64,000 bases of DNA from Aplidium turbinatum (GCA_918807975.1 OU964918.1:53304477-53368476); one strand, 5' to 3'. Shown: positions 24,292 through 36,637, numbered from the stretch's first letter. Notes: generated by a model from the sequence alone, not told the origin. A program made the numbers and translations.

Positions 24292-27200
24292 ATGAGTGAC
24301 GATGAGTTGCCTGTATATTGTATATGCAAAACTCCAGATATTGAGCGGTTTATGATCATGTGTGATGAATGTGAAGAATGGTAAATACTAAATATATATA
24401 TATACTTGTTTTTTAATTGTTGCATTAAGCATTATTGTGATGTCCACTGCAAATATTGTCTTGCTAATATGTTGATCAGCTGTAGAACAACACATTGCCA
24501 TCTTAGATGCTTAAAACTCAACAACATGATCATTTAAGAAGATATAAATCAGCGTATGGTTCACAGGTCATGTTCTATTATACACCCTTGTGCATATTAA
24601 TTGACTCAAAACAGTTTTTTTGATGATATTGTTTTATCAATCAATCCTAAAGTGATTTCTATTGTAGTGGTCATTGGTCATGTTGTTTAATGATGTTAGT
24701 TCATTGGCTTTAAAAATTTTTTTTAAAGAGATTCCACATTATTGCATCACACTAGGTGTTTCCGGATGATTCAGGCGTGTTTCAACAGGACCTTGCCATA
24801 CGTCGAAAATTGTGACCAATTTTTTTCAAATTAAACAAGATAAAAGTGTTGGACTGGCCTGGAGACTTACCAGATTTAAATCCTATTGAAAGTTTATAAT
24901 CGATGAAGACTTGTCTCTGCAAAATGGGTTGTACAACCAAAACCAAGCTGATGGAGGCCATAACTCAGATCTGGTTCTACGACGAACAAATATATACAGG
25001 AAAACTGTAAAAATTTAATTGACTCCATGCCCAAGTGAACTTTACAGATGATAGATAATAAATGTGGTCACATTTTGTATTAAAATGTAAAAAGATAATA
25101 AAAAATAATGCAAATAAACAATTATTTTGATGAAAATGATATTGTTAACTGTTTAAAAGGTTTGAGTCAATTAATATGCATAAGGGTGTAGGCTACAAAG
25201 TTTTAAATGATGTACTGTATTTTGTATTAGTATATAACCTTTAAAACTATTTATTTACTTTACATTGTTTACTAGTTGTTTGACATCTAATTACAGCATT
25301 GAAAACAAAGCCTGTTTCATTTCTTTCTTCTTTTTATCATTATTTGTCTATGATATATTTGTGTGTTTTACTTAAAGAATAGAGTTAGTGAAGCTGCATG
25401 CAGATTGCAGCTGTTGTGCAACCTACTTCCAAGTTTTACAAATATTGGAAATATTTTTTTGATAATTTTAAATTAACTGGGTGTGATCTAGTAAGGTAAG
25501 GATTTGTGATCATGCGGGCTAGTCCACAGATCATGTAAAGATTTTTTAATCCAGTGAGTAATTTTTTAAAGGGGTAAAAGTTTTCATCAAACCCTCTATA
25601 TTATTTGTTAGTCACTGCAATAGATATATAGTCACCTATAATTTAGAAAGTATGGAGTAAATGATTTCTTTTTGATATATTGAAAGGTTTCATGGAGATT
25701 GCATAAAGATTACTGAAAAAGAAGCAAAATATATCAAGTATTTTTACTGTAAAACCTGCCGAACAAAGAATCCACTTCTTCAAATCCGATACCGCAAGAA
25801 TAAAAAAGTAGAAGAAAAAGAAATATCTTTTAAAAAACGCATGAAAGAAAAAAAGAAATTAAAATTAAAGAAAAAGAAATTTGGTATGTTTGTTCTGTAT
25901 GATAATTGTGAATTATTGATACCAGTTTGGCACTGCCACTTCACAAGAAGTGATTTGATATTAACAACATCTTAATCGTTTGTTTATGCTGTCAATCCTG
26001 TCATATCTAAGGGACAAGTGATTTTTAAGAGAAACTGGTTATCCTATTTATCACATTTTATGAATCTTATTTCAGGCCTTAAAACTCGTGATTTTTTCCG
26101 GCATCCATTGTGGCCTACCGAGAGCTCCTTCTCGGCGGCCAAATCTGCGTGCTTGGAGGCCAAAATACAAATAACGATAGCACAAGTAAATAGAATTAAA
26201 CTTGCAACAAGGCCAAAATGATCACTTAGTGTTGAAGTCGGGGCGACAACCTCATTTTTCAACAACGATTATTATAGAATGCGACGACGATTATAGAATC
26301 GTTGTACTATGCAATAACTGCTTCATCGGGATTGTAATCCGGTATTGCGGGACCATCTAACGATACTAAATTGTTTCAACTGCTCGCTGCTCAGTAAATT
26401 GTTTCAACTGCATACCGCTTTTCATAAAACCTGACCATTCATACCGTTATGATGTTACCATTGCGGAATGGCCCGTTTCGGTGAGTCCGATCCCTTAACG
26501 GGAGATTTTTTCAAATTTTCTTTTTAATTATTGGGTACCGTAGCCTAATTATCATTGCCGTTTTAGGGTTTGGGGTTAGGGTTAGAGGTTAGGAACTCGC
26601 CGAATCGGACTCACCGAATCAAACTCACCGAATCGGACTCACCGAATAGTAGCAGACCCTTACCATTGAGGGTGTGAAGTCACTAACCCACAGCGGGAAC
26701 ATTTCTCAACTATGAAGACACGTGTTTTCCCTTCGGATGTCAACTAACCTACCCAGATAACATAATCCGTCATTTTTACATTGATTCTACGTTTGCAGTC
26801 ATTTAAATTAGGGTAAAATTGACGAATTTTTTTGTCTGGGTAGTTCTCCTTTTTAACAACGATTCAATGTCCGACAACATTGAATTGACATAAAAATGAC
26901 ACTATTGCCAGCCGATGTAAATTAGCACTTCGGGAATTACAAACAAGACTTATAGCTGGTGATCGCAGCTGGATGTTTTCCATACAATAGCAAATGTTTC
27001 CGCACAATTTAACAGTGGTGATTATAACGAGCTGACCTAATTCTGCATCACTCTTTGATACTAGATGTTTTCGACAGTTAATCCACGATCATTTTGTTGT
27101 GAAATTAAATAACTAGCTAGAAGAATCCAGCGGCCAAATTGGCCGACTGAGGAGGTAGCACCAACGGTCATTTAAGCACTACTTAGCGGCCATGGCCGCC

Positions 27201-30200
27201 GGCTGCTTTAAGGCTTGTTAATTTCCTGTCATGTAAATTTGTATAGAAAAAGAAGATTTGTTGCAAAAAAGATTGATGCTAAGTTAACATTACGCTAACC
27301 ACTAAGTCTGGTAAAATAGTGTTTATGTTATAACACTTGCTTTTATTTAATCATTGTACTCAATGAAATAGTTCAGTATCAAACATTTAAACAAAGTTGC
27401 AGGGTACGGTACATACATTCATGCAACTTATACACAAAACAAATCAAAGTTATTTAAAAATTCTGCTGTTATTTATGGTGTAATCTATTTAATGCACTTG
27501 TGTATATTCTTAGCAACAGGAGAGGTTCATAAGTCGGCTTCTGCACCAGTATTGGCTGAATCTAGTAAACCGAAAGGAAGGTATGAGAGAGACCAACCGT
27601 GGGAACCCAGCCGTGAATCAACACGAAGGCCTTCCCTGCATGAGAAAAAAAATGCATTGAAAATCTACAGTTCAGACAGTGATAATGATGTTGGAATAAC
27701 TCTATCAACACCAGCAGGTATGTTATACACTACAGCATGTCAGCATTACAATACACTGCTTTTTTTGAGTACCGTATACAAGCTGTTGAAGCAAGCTAAA
27801 ACATGAATAGTGAATACTGTATAGTATACACTATGATATACAACACAGCATTGGTTGCAAGCTTTCTTGAGCCATAATCATGGAACTCACTTCGTTAAAA
27901 GAAAGCAAAATCTTATTTTTAGGAAAATAAAAGTTGCAACTACTGTATTACCTTTTAAAATTTTGTTTTCTGTTTTTGTGCCATGTTAGCTTTTCACTAT
28001 GTTGTGTGTTCTTTAGCACATCATCGACATACTGCAGAAAGCAAACCTCCAGTAGAATCAGTGCGTTCAGACTCACCAAAGCCTGAAGTAAAGCCCTTAA
28101 AACAAGCTGAGAAGAAGAAAGATGAATTATTCACTCAGCCTACTTTGAAAGAACGTCCAAAAAAAGAAAAAATTAAAAAAGACTCGTGAGTGATTAGTAT
28201 TACCCAGTCTTCAAATCTGTTTATTTTCATATTGATTTTAAATACAAAAGTTGAATCAATGTAAAAAAGATATTTTTTTGCGGACTGTTTGCGACTTTTA
28301 AATTTTGATATTATTGGCTCTTGAAGTTTGGTAGTTTTGCATTCCTAGGGTGCGGTCATATCTGATTTTATAATTTTCAAAGTCCCATTTCAGAAATGTG
28401 TAATTGTGTATTTTGGATGAGACAGCAAAAGTTATAAAACATACGTACAAAAAAAAAAACGAAAAAACAGTCATAGCGAATTTTGTCTAATCGATGTTTG
28501 TATCAGGAGTTAACGTTGAAAGATTTCTTGCATTTTACAAAACTTTCAAAAAAATACATTCATCTGATTTAAATGTTTCAACTCTAAACCAAGGACATCA
28601 TCAAGTTTGGCCGCACCAATTGTTGTTTTTATTTGCAAGCCAGAATGGAAGTGATGAAAATGCAGATAGCCTGCGTACTTTAAGCTGTTTTCTTGTTCTT
28701 AAGCTGTTCTGTGTTGATGATTTAAATTTTCCATTCAATGCAATGCGAACTACACGTAAGAGGCAAAAGTTGCCGCTTTTACATCTGGTGACTTTGAAAC
28801 GATGTAAAACAGTGCTCACGGTTGCTTCTTTGACATGTGTACTTTGTACAATGTACATTAAAAATTAAAATAATGACACGAAAAAAACAACTGGGTATTG
28901 ATTGTGGCTTCGTTCCCATTTCCCCAATATCGTTGTGCTTTGTGAACGTAATTCGATTGTCTTGAGCAAAATTATCACTATATTTCTATTTGGTAGGAAA
29001 CGATGTGAGAAATGCGAGCATTGCTTGAGAAAGGAAGACTGCGGCGTTTGTGACACCTGCTTCGATAAGCAGCGGTTTGGCTCGGCGAGTAAGATCAAGA
29101 GGTGCAGGTTGCGACGTTGTCTGAACAAGAAAAGCGGCAAAAAGTCGAAAGAGAAAACGAAAACCGCAACGAAACGAAAAGCATCACCTGTTCCTGTAAC
29201 TAAAGTCTTTATTTTTTAAACCTCATATTTGAACGAAGTGTCCCATGAAAAAGCTTTGATGGGGTCATTTATCTTTGGTGCTGTCATGGTCAATATCCGA
29301 GTCTCAATGCAATTTTGGTGATAAGTATTTATTGCAAGATTTTTATTGTGGTTACGCCGAACAGGTCGAGCGTGTTGAAGATGAGCCACAAACCAAACAT
29401 CCAAGCAAGTCGTTTTATCCCAGTCTTCCTCAATATGCCATCCCCCCTGATATGAATGTTGAAGATTACGGTTTATACAAGCAATGTCTTGGCCCAGGCT
29501 GTACCAACGGAGCTGATGTCCCATCAAAGTAAGTGGACTCTCAATTTTTAAAGGATTTTCAGATTATTTATGCAGAGTGTAAATCTGCCAAACTCATGCG
29601 CTCTTCAGACATTGTGTTTTGCTATGCTTGAATAAACTACTGCAGCTTTAAAGCAAACGTCTTTGAGGAAGTTGGCAATTTTTATTTTTGTAAATTCATT
29701 TTAAAAGTCAATTGGGTTAGTTAGGCTACATTTTTTCATCTGGAGGTGCTAACAAATGCATAGTCAAAGAACTTTTAAGGATTTTTTTTCTCATTTTCAG
29801 ACTTGTTGTTTGCTAGGTATTGTAGCGAGGCATGCGGCAGAAGACTTGCTCGAAGCAGATTACACCAGATCTTACCGGAACGCATACAGGAATGGAACAG
29901 CACGGCAACCGTAGCCAACGAACAAGGGAAAGCAGAGCTAGAGAGAATCAGAACTCGCATGGGTCAAGCCAGGAATGAACTGACAGCTTATGGTTAGTAA
30001 ATTTAAGATTTTAGGCCTAACCTGCAAAATCTGTCTTCTTTGCTTTGTAGGTTACGATTTACGTCTCCAATCGTTGAATTAATGTGTAAACGACGCTTTT
30101 TCTCAATTGCCACAACACTCAGCGAGTGTGTTGATATAAAAAAAAATATATGATTTACTTGTTTTTGCAAAATAGCTTGGATTGCTGTGCTTCAAAACGC

Positions 30201-32546
30201 AAAGTTATTGTATTGCCATAAAAATTTTGAATCAATTGAAATTTGTTGCAGGCTTCTAAATATGCGCATGAAGTTTCTTGGTTGTGGAATTACCACACAG
30301 GGTTAAAATTGTTCATTTCAATGCCGATGATGAACCAATGGTACATAATTTTCCAGAAAAGAAATTCCGCCAACTGGAATCGATCATTGCCGCCGGAAAG
30401 AGTTTATCCATCGACGGAAAGCGGACCGACACCGATGAAGACAACGAAATGGAGGCGGATCATTCGATATATTGTGTCGTCTGCGGGCATTCCATCAGTT
30501 TAAAGGCTGCTATAAAGCATATGGACAAGTTAGTTTTTGTTTGCATTTACTGTGCAAAACATGTCGTCAATTGTAGATTAAACAACCAAACACTCCTCAG
30601 GTACGGTATCATTAATTTTTGATTATCACAGTTTTTTTTAGTAAGATGTGGTTAAGCTAGCATGATGTTACACGTGCTAGGCTACTGTTTTTTCACTAGC
30701 TGCTTATGATAACTTAGCGTATGTACAGCCGGCAGGACGTTGCGGAAAATTTCTCTGATGGCTAATGAACGATTCACAAACATACAAGGTGTTGCCACCG
30801 TGCCAAATCCTTTCATTTGTTAACTTATTTCGGTTTCGAACACACTTTCACGTTTTGTCGCTTCTACCTTTTTCCAGACCCCTGCTATATCATGGCGGGT
30901 AATATGTTTTGCTTTGCTGGTCGGAAATAAAACTAATATTACAACATTGCTTCAAGAAACTTTAACATCCTTAACACGTGCAGATGCTACATAAAGATAG
31001 AATCCCAGATGTCGTTCGGATCCGTCTACCCGACCCGAATTGAAGGATCCGCTCGCTTGTTTTGTGACGTATACAATGAACAACAACAAACTTACTGCAA
31101 AAGACTGCAAGTACGCGGCCACGTGCATTCTTGTTTTGTGATGGCAGCGAACTGCGGAAAATTACTCAACGCCTGGAACCGCTTACATATCTTGTAGCCT
31201 ATCTTGTTGCTTATGTTATAAACGTTTCAAAACTTAAAAAGCATTTATTTTTTTATAGCAGATGGATAGTTTTTCACTAACCTCTCATTGTACTTTTAGG
31301 TTTTATGCCCAGAGCATACGAAAGAACCCAAAGTTTCCGAAAACGAAGTGTGTGGTTGCCCGCTCATTTGCGACATTTATGGTGAAAATACGCCTTCCAA
31401 AGCATCAGATTTCTGTCGACTGGCCAGAAGAAAGTGTAACAAACATTTCAAGTGAGAGAACTTTGATGATTCTGGTGGTTCAGATGTGATGACCTTGAGT
31501 TGAAAACCATTGTCTAAATCGCATTGAAAAGAAGTTAGCAAACAACTTGCGTTTGTTTAATTTAATTTTCGATTGACAATTCTTGTGCTTTGAGAGCTCG
31601 TTATGAGCGTTTCTGGAACTTGTATTGCTTTGGGCTCTCAAACCGGGATAAATTTATGCTACGAAAGAAGAAAACTATCTTCACAATCTAATGTGTAACA
31701 ACCTAATGGCAAGGCTTATTTAATATATTCGGTTAAGGGTACACAAGAATAAAAAATGGGAGAGCTAATTTACAATTAATTTACTTTCAATAATTGCCAT
31801 TATTTGGAAACCCGAGGTAAAATTTAATCGTAATCTTTTGTAAACTCAGTGAAGGAGTAGATTCAAGATACCAATGCACTGGGCCGCTTCTAGGCACAGA
31901 ACCGTTGAGAAACTAAATTCGGCACGATACCAACGAAATACAGAGCCCTCCAAACAAGATAAAACTGCTAAAAAACTGACACCTTTTAAGAAATAAGCTA
32001 CTTAAGGAAGAACACCAGCAATCAGCAATTACCAGCAAAATCATCGAGAAAAGAATCCCATTTTTCTAAATAAAACGTATTTGATCTAAATGCACTTTTA
32101 CACGAAATTTTTTTTTGAACTTGCCGAATCTCTGAAGTCATCATGTGTCCAAAAGAACCCCCTTGCCAACGCTGCTGTCTACACGGTTGTGCTAATAAGT
32201 TACTGTCTGCTTTGTAGAGCGCTGAGAACGGTACACGGTCATATGATTCACTTTGTTACTGAGCGTGACTAATGACTATGATCTCGTCCATGGGTTATAA
32301 ACTTGATGGTGTCTTTTAAGGTGGGAAACCATGTATCGTGCCGAGGTGGATCTACAACGGATCCGGCAATGGCTGAAAATTGACGAGATATTTGATGAAG
32401 AGCGACGCATCCGAACGGCCATGGCCAGCCGTGCCGGGTTGGTATCCCTTCTTCTGCACCAAACCATGGTGCACGATCCTACTTGTATTGATATGAGAAC
32501 AAAGCCTACTGTCTCCAAGAAACCTGCTTACCGGCTCATGATATAG
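24292..32546 (+). CDS. CXXC1: CXXC1 / CFP1, complete, 11 exons
   Basis: Exons: 24292-24380, 25687-25883, 27514-27717, 28017-28185, 28997-29195, 29365-29528, 29817-29992, 30357-30528, 30984-31110, 31300-31451, 32321-32546. Phases agree and give 624 residues. The start is the ATG before SDDELPVYCIC. Domains in order: an N-terminal PHD finger (YCICKTPD, CDECEEWFHGDC, YFYCKTC), which in the family binds H3K4me3; a long basic, disordered linker; a CXXC zinc finger (CEKCEHC, DCGVCDTC, RFGSASKIKRCRLRRC) near residues 220-265; and the conserved C-terminal SET1-binding half (QCLGPGC, YCSEACGRRLA, SIYCVVCGHSI, MSFGSVYPTRIEGSARLFC, TYCKRLQVLCPEH, FCRLARRKCNKHFKWE, HQTMVHDP). Human CFP1 has about 656 residues, so this looks full length. 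In the family the protein recruits SETD1/COMPASS to unmethylated CpG DNA. The CXXC finger is unusual: KFGG is replaced by RFGS and the IRQK stretch is one residue shorter. The introns hold several transposon copies. Confidence 0.96.
24583..25188 (+). mobile_element. Tc1/mariner copy, internally deleted
   Basis: Inverted ends start CACCCTTGTGCATATTAATT and are flanked by TA on both sides (24581-24582, 25189-25190). The interior keeps the C-terminal part of a Tc1-type transposase: FQQDLA, then VLDWPGDLPDLNPIESL, matching the DLNPIE signature. Most of the transposase is missing and stops are present. It lies in the first intron of CXXC1. Confidence 0.85.
26464..26659. mobile_element. 196-bp MITE, copy 1, inside the hAT-like element
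   Basis: It starts CGGAATGGCC and ends GCAGACCC. Flanks are TTACCATTG on both sides (26455-26463, 26660-26668). The matching site in 45624-46442 is empty, with a single ACCATTG. Both ends carry an inverted TCGGTGAGTCCGA word, repeated in tandem on the right. A second copy is at 44426-44587. Confidence 0.85.
26752..26840. mobile_element. 89-bp palindromic MITE with TA target
   Basis: The ends are CCCAGATAAC and TTTGTCTGGG, flanked by TA on both sides. The related element at 45624-46442 has the empty site with a single TA. The inner arms share a TCGTCAATTTTACC-like sequence. This is a Tc1/mariner-type target, with no coding capacity. Confidence 0.85.
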
Positions 32547-32902
32547 TCCGCAGAAGTTCAATGTCATTTATGGAGTTTTTTTTAACCAAACTGGATCATA
32601 GTTCTCTATTGAGTGTTTTGGAGGTAGCTGCTTCACAAACTTCAGGTTTTGTCCTTTGACAGAGAACGTATACTTCACTGCCATCATGCTTGATAATGTT
32701 TGTTACATTTTTGTGAGTTTAATTCAGTTTCATGGTTGTAACTTGAGAATCGTCGTTTTTTTTATAATACAATGCTTAGTTTTATTTGTCTATCCCGTTA
32801 TCTATGTTTGTCGCCTGCGCTTCTGCAAAAAAAAAGGCTCCCGGATAGATGTTTTGCTCAAAATTATCCGCATTAATGGTAACTTACAAAATTGAGTCAC
32901 TA

Positions 32903-32955
32903 TCCACCAGGCCGAGGCCTGGACCAGGACCAGGCCAGCACCAGGCTTGGTGGAT
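32903..32955. repeat. GC-rich imperfect hairpin next to a SINE
   Basis: TCCACCAGGC pairs with GCTTGGTGGA at the other end. The loop holds repeated CCAGG words (GGCCTGGACCAGGACCAGG). It is GC-rich in an AT-rich region, lies directly before the SINE at 32961, and is about 360 bp past the CXXC1 stop. Confidence 0.55.
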
Positions 32956-32960
32956 ATGTT

Positions 32961-33245
32961 AGCTCCGATAGCTCAGTGGTTGCGCGCCCGGCTCAAAATC
33001 ACGCAGCGCTGGTCCGACTCTCGGGGTGTGCGCTTGAGCAACGCATGCTAAGGACTGCTTTCCATTCAGCGGGATCCAATGGATGGAATAATTCCCCGGC
33101 AACAACACTTCAACAATTGGAAAACTTCACTCTGTCAATCTCGGTAACCGGCCCTGTGTCAAGAGCCTCTACAAGTATGCGAAACTACCAGGAATAACCT
33201 ATCAAGGCTTTGTCAGTCCGAGTATAAAGATTTAAAACCAACCAA
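32961..33245 (+). mobile_element. tRNA-derived SINE, copy 2
   Basis: The tRNA-like head has an A box, TAGCTCAGTGG, at 32970-32980 and a B box-like GGTCCGACTCT near 33012. The body and AAAACCAACC tail match the minus-strand copy at 23688-23976. Its translated open frame is not a gene. Confidence 0.82.
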
Positions 33246-33450
33246 TCAAATTTAATCCATTGTAGCTTAATATCATTTCTTTCAGTGCACAATAGCATAA
33301 AACAACATAGGTGGGGCCTACTGTAACTTATTATCTTAAGGTCCAATTCAACGTACATTACAACTTGTAACTTACAAGTGTAGGAACTGAAAACATATGC
33401 GGTTATTCAAAACAATAGTGCTTTGTAACGTCGCACCAGGTTGTAAAATC

Positions 33451-33722
33451 AATAGCTCAGTTCGGGCCTGACTTTACGAACAAAGAAATTGCAAAGTCAA
33501 GCGGAGCTGGTTCTACTCTCGGCGAGTGCGCTCGAGCAACGCATTTCCTGGACCGTTTTTCAGCGTCACCAAAAGGATAAAAGTCCACAGATAACAACAG
33601 TCCGAAACTTCGCCATGTGACCGGGCCTGCCTCGGCAAGTAGGTATACGAAAATGCGAGAATTTCTACAATTTATCAATACCGTCGCAGTTTTACAAAAA
33701 CAGCTATCCAGAAAGTCTAGGG
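33451..33722 (+). mobile_element. tRNA-derived SINE, copy 3 (diverged)
   Basis: It keeps TAGCTCAG, GCTCGAGCAACGCATTTCC and the ACCGGGCCTGCCTC block of the SINE family, but has small insertions and a worn tail. It is older than copies 1 and 2. Confidence 0.6.
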
Positions 33723-33730
33723 ATCTAGGC

Positions 33731-34743
33731 CAGCGATTCTCAACCTGTGGTCCGCGGACCACTAGGTGTAGGGTCCGCGCACAGCGGACCACTAGGTCTA
33801 GGGTCCGCGGACATTTGCCTAGTGATCCGCGTGCAAAGTCTGAAATCGTTGTTTTTTAACCCTTGAAATCTATTTTTGATCAGGTCAACAAAGTTGTTAA
33901 TTTTATCAAGGCTCATCCATTAAATTGTCGTCTTTTTGGTTCATTATGTTCAAATATTGGTCTTAATCATAAACAGCAACTGGTGCATACTCAAGTTCGC
34001 TGGTTATCAAGGGGAAAAGTGTTTAACAGACTGTTTGTGAGTTACGTGATGCTGTGAGGAGAGAGTTTCTTAGAGAAAAAATTCAAGTTTGTTGCTCATT
34101 TCAGCTATAGCCTTTGAGTTGCTGTTATGGCTTAAGTAGCCTACTTGGCTGACATTTTTAAGCAACTGTACAAACTTAATTCATCGCTGCAAGGAAAGCA
34201 GACAAATTTAATTAGGCCTACTCTCAGTGATAAAGTGTCTGCTTTTACGAAAAAACTTGATCTTTGGAAGACAAGATTATTGCAAGGTAGGCTACTGTAA
34301 CTTTGACCTGTTTAATCAATTGAATTTGTACGAATTCACTGAGAAACCAGAAAATGCTGACATCAATAAACAACTGTTGATGAATTTTATTTTTGACCAT
34401 AGTCAGTCACTGCAGGATCAATTTAACTTCTACTTTGGTGATTTGAATGTTCAGAGTTTTTCGTGAGTTTCCAGTCCCTTACTCCGATTGAGTTATTAGC
34501 CTACGTATTAGGCTACATCTCGTTTGGACATGCTGTGCTCAAATGTGCAATGTGTAAGCTCAAGGCTAGCTCTAAATGTAGCATTCTTTCTAATACTAAC
34601 TACTGTTTATGACTTAGCAAGCAATAGCCTAAGTGACATTTGTTAGTTCCATGGGGAGGAGGAAGGGGAAGGGAGTAGTAGTCCGTGACTGAGACACAAT
34701 TTTTTTAGGTGGTCCTTGAATCTGAGAAGGTTGAGAACCTCTG
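33731..34743 (+). mobile_element. hAT (Charlie-like) transposon remnant
   Basis: The ends are CAGCGATTCTCAACCT and, reversed, CAGAGGTTCTCAACCTTCTC. The 8-bp flanks ATCTAGGC and CTTTAGGC match at six positions. Transposase pieces include VNFIKAHPLNCRLF and HTQVRWLSRGKVFNRLF (33880-34030), then ADIFKQLYKLNSSLQGKQ, typical of the Charlie/ZBED5-like hAT group. Only about 1 kb remains. One frame break coincides with a TAGCCTA at 34137-34143: without five bases there the frame reads WLKYLADIFK. Confidence 0.82.
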
Positions 34744-34946
34744 CTTTAGGCTACTCACATTTGTATCTTCCACTTTTGCAATTTCTCTAGACAATGTCAA
34801 CGTCTGTGTTCAGTCAAAAATAAAGTTTAGTGATCCTCGAAAAGGTCGACAAGCCTAGATGTTTTACACAAACTAAATATTTACAAAGTTCAGTTGGCTG
34901 CGTCGGGCTAAAACTTATGATCCCACAGAGCTAAGTTTTATCTGGC

Positions 34947-35145
34947 CAGTGGCGAAGCTAGGGAATGTGCCGTCCGGGGCGGATTCAAATTTTGCCGCCC
35001 CTTCAAGAAAACGCATGTGAAAATGAAATGCGTTTTTTTTAACAGATTATAATCAAAATCAAAAATCTTAATCTGAAAGTGCAGCCCCCAGACGTGCCGC
35101 CCGGGATGGTCCGTCCCCCCCCCCCGCCCCCTAGCTACGCCACTG
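34947..35145. mobile_element. CAGTGGCG-ended MITE
   Basis: The ends are CAGTGGCGAAGCTAGGG and, reversed, CAGTGGCGTAGCTAGGGG. The 8-bp flanks TATCTGGC and TATCTAGT match at six positions. Inner parts are GC-rich near both ends with an AT-rich middle. This is a hAT-type MITE of 199 bp. Confidence 0.8.
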
Positions 35146-35394
35146 TATCTAGTCATCTATTCGTCATAGTACATGACTAGGGAACTGTGTTCCGAAAGCT
35201 AGTGTAATTTGATATTGCCACAACAAACTCGCAGCATCAGGCTAAAACAGATCGTTAATAGAATCTACACTGTGAAGTAAGCAACGATCATGCTGCTAAA
35301 TGCGAAACTCAATCAATTGCATAAGTTTTATCAGTTAAAAGACAACCAACCGCAGAATTTTGCAAAATATTCTATGATGACAAAAAAAAAGTGA

Positions 35395-35616
35395 AGACGA
35401 AGTCGTAGCCTACCAGAAAGTAGAACCACCATTCTTGGAGGAAACATAGGATCGTTCCATAACGAGATGGCTCGATATAGTGATGAATGACAGCGGGGTG
35501 GGCATAAAAACGTTGAAGGAAGTTGCGAGGAATCGAGAGCTGTGGAGTTTGAAAGGAGATGATTTCAAGAGTGACCGACAGTCAAAATAGACTGAACGGA
35601 TAATGATGATAATTTA
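35395..35616 (+). mobile_element. LINE 3' remnant
   Basis: One frame reads RWLDIVMNDSGVGIKTLKEV then ARNRELWSLKGDD, like the 'RWxDDv..D...g......A.dR..Wr' end of many LINE ORF2 proteins (RTE/CR1 groups). A GATAATGATGAT tail follows. Confidence 0.5.
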
Positions 35617-36240
35617 TAAACGTATTTCCAAAACAGTTTAAAAGTACCACCACCTAAGTTTACTTTATCCGTAAACACTAGCCTACTCTATTCAGACAAG
35701 GTGGTCTCAGCGGTAAACCATAATATCTTCGTGGGAAAGTTGTAACATAAATTTCCCGGATCCTTTCGTCTGTAGGCTATGTGATAACACCGAAAAAATA
35801 CTCTTCTGGAAACGTCGTTCAAGAATTGTATTTCAGCAAAAAATAACCACTGGCTGTCGAAAATGGAGTGCAACACGATAGGCTACACCACTAAAAACTT
35901 GTCACCACAATACAAATTACTGAGATAAAAGACGGAAATTTCGTCTAGTTGGTAAGCACAAACAAACAGTTTTAATATTTGACCAACTTTTCAAAACGAC
36001 AATTCTAAAATGACGAATTAATTGCGATATTTCAACTGCACGTAACCAGCTTCTGTGACGTAACAGTGATAAGCATTATGAAGCAATAGACCTTTTGCAT
36101 AACAAACCAACAGAGCGTGACGTTGGAGTCGTGAACGACTAGCCGCTGTTTGCAATGCTGTGCAATAGAGTTAGTGGCGTAGTTTGCAGGCGAATAAATT
36201 GCTTAACGTTTGCTTAAGCTGTTGTTTTGTGGTCTTTACA

Positions 36241-36637
36241 GGTAGCCACTTTAACAAGTCGAATTCTGCCACTGAAATTGATTAGAATGAAACCGCCAAC
36301 CAATCATAAGCTACGGTTTAAGTGACGTAAAAAATGGCGAAAAGAAGATCATAGAAAGCAAATTAAGTGATTGATTTTTTGTCAGCTGGTTGGCTTAGGG
36401 GTTAGGGTTAGGGATAGAAAGTAATAATTTCATTGACGCGTGTTCGATTCTCACCACTGCTATTGCTCTTTTTCTTCTGTAATTAGCAAATAAAGTTCAA
36501 AACAAGCATTAACTCTCTGGGTGAGTGCTAGAAGGGTCACAATTGGACGGTAGCCTCTTATAACACTTTCTGATTGGTTGGCGCTTGCATTGTAGTCAAT
36601 TTCAGTGGCAGAATTTCGACTTGTTAAAGTGGCTACC
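36241..36637. mobile_element. MULE-like MITE, copy 2, with tRNA-like core
   Basis: Inverted ends of about 41 bp start GGTAGCCACTTTAACAAGTC. The 9-bp flank GTCTTTACA is exact at 36232-36240 and 36638-36646. It belongs to the same family as 23223-23588. The centre holds a tRNA-like unit. Confidence 0.86.
36381..36473 (+). other. tRNA-like module inside MITE copy 2
   Basis: GTCAGCTGGTTGGCTTAGG resembles an A-box region. TGTTCGATTCT is a near-consensus B box, and a T-run follows at 36469-36473. The stretch from AGTAATAATTTC to the T-run aligns with the module in copy 1. It also carries a short TTAGGG run between the two boxes. Confidence 0.5.

Larger units (their letters stand above)
26074..27216. 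mobile_element. hAT-like non-autonomous element, copy 1
   Basis: The ends are AGGCCTTAAAACTCGTG and, reversed, AAGCCTTAAAGCAGCCGGC. The interior is non-coding. It matches 45624-46442 along its length, apart from two later insertions present only here (26464-26659 and 26752-26840). It is in the second intron of CXXC1. The exact target duplication is unclear (TTATTTC against TTAATTTC). Confidence 0.75.

Noticed and set aside
28494-28868. 124-codon open frame in CXXC1 intron 4
   Set aside because: It has no recognisable domain, is AT-rich, and is bracketed by intron. The exon phases on both sides join without it.
32970-33030. tRNA gene at the head of the SINE
   Set aside because: The A and B boxes are present, but no acceptor stem closes and the unit continues into a SINE body found elsewhere.
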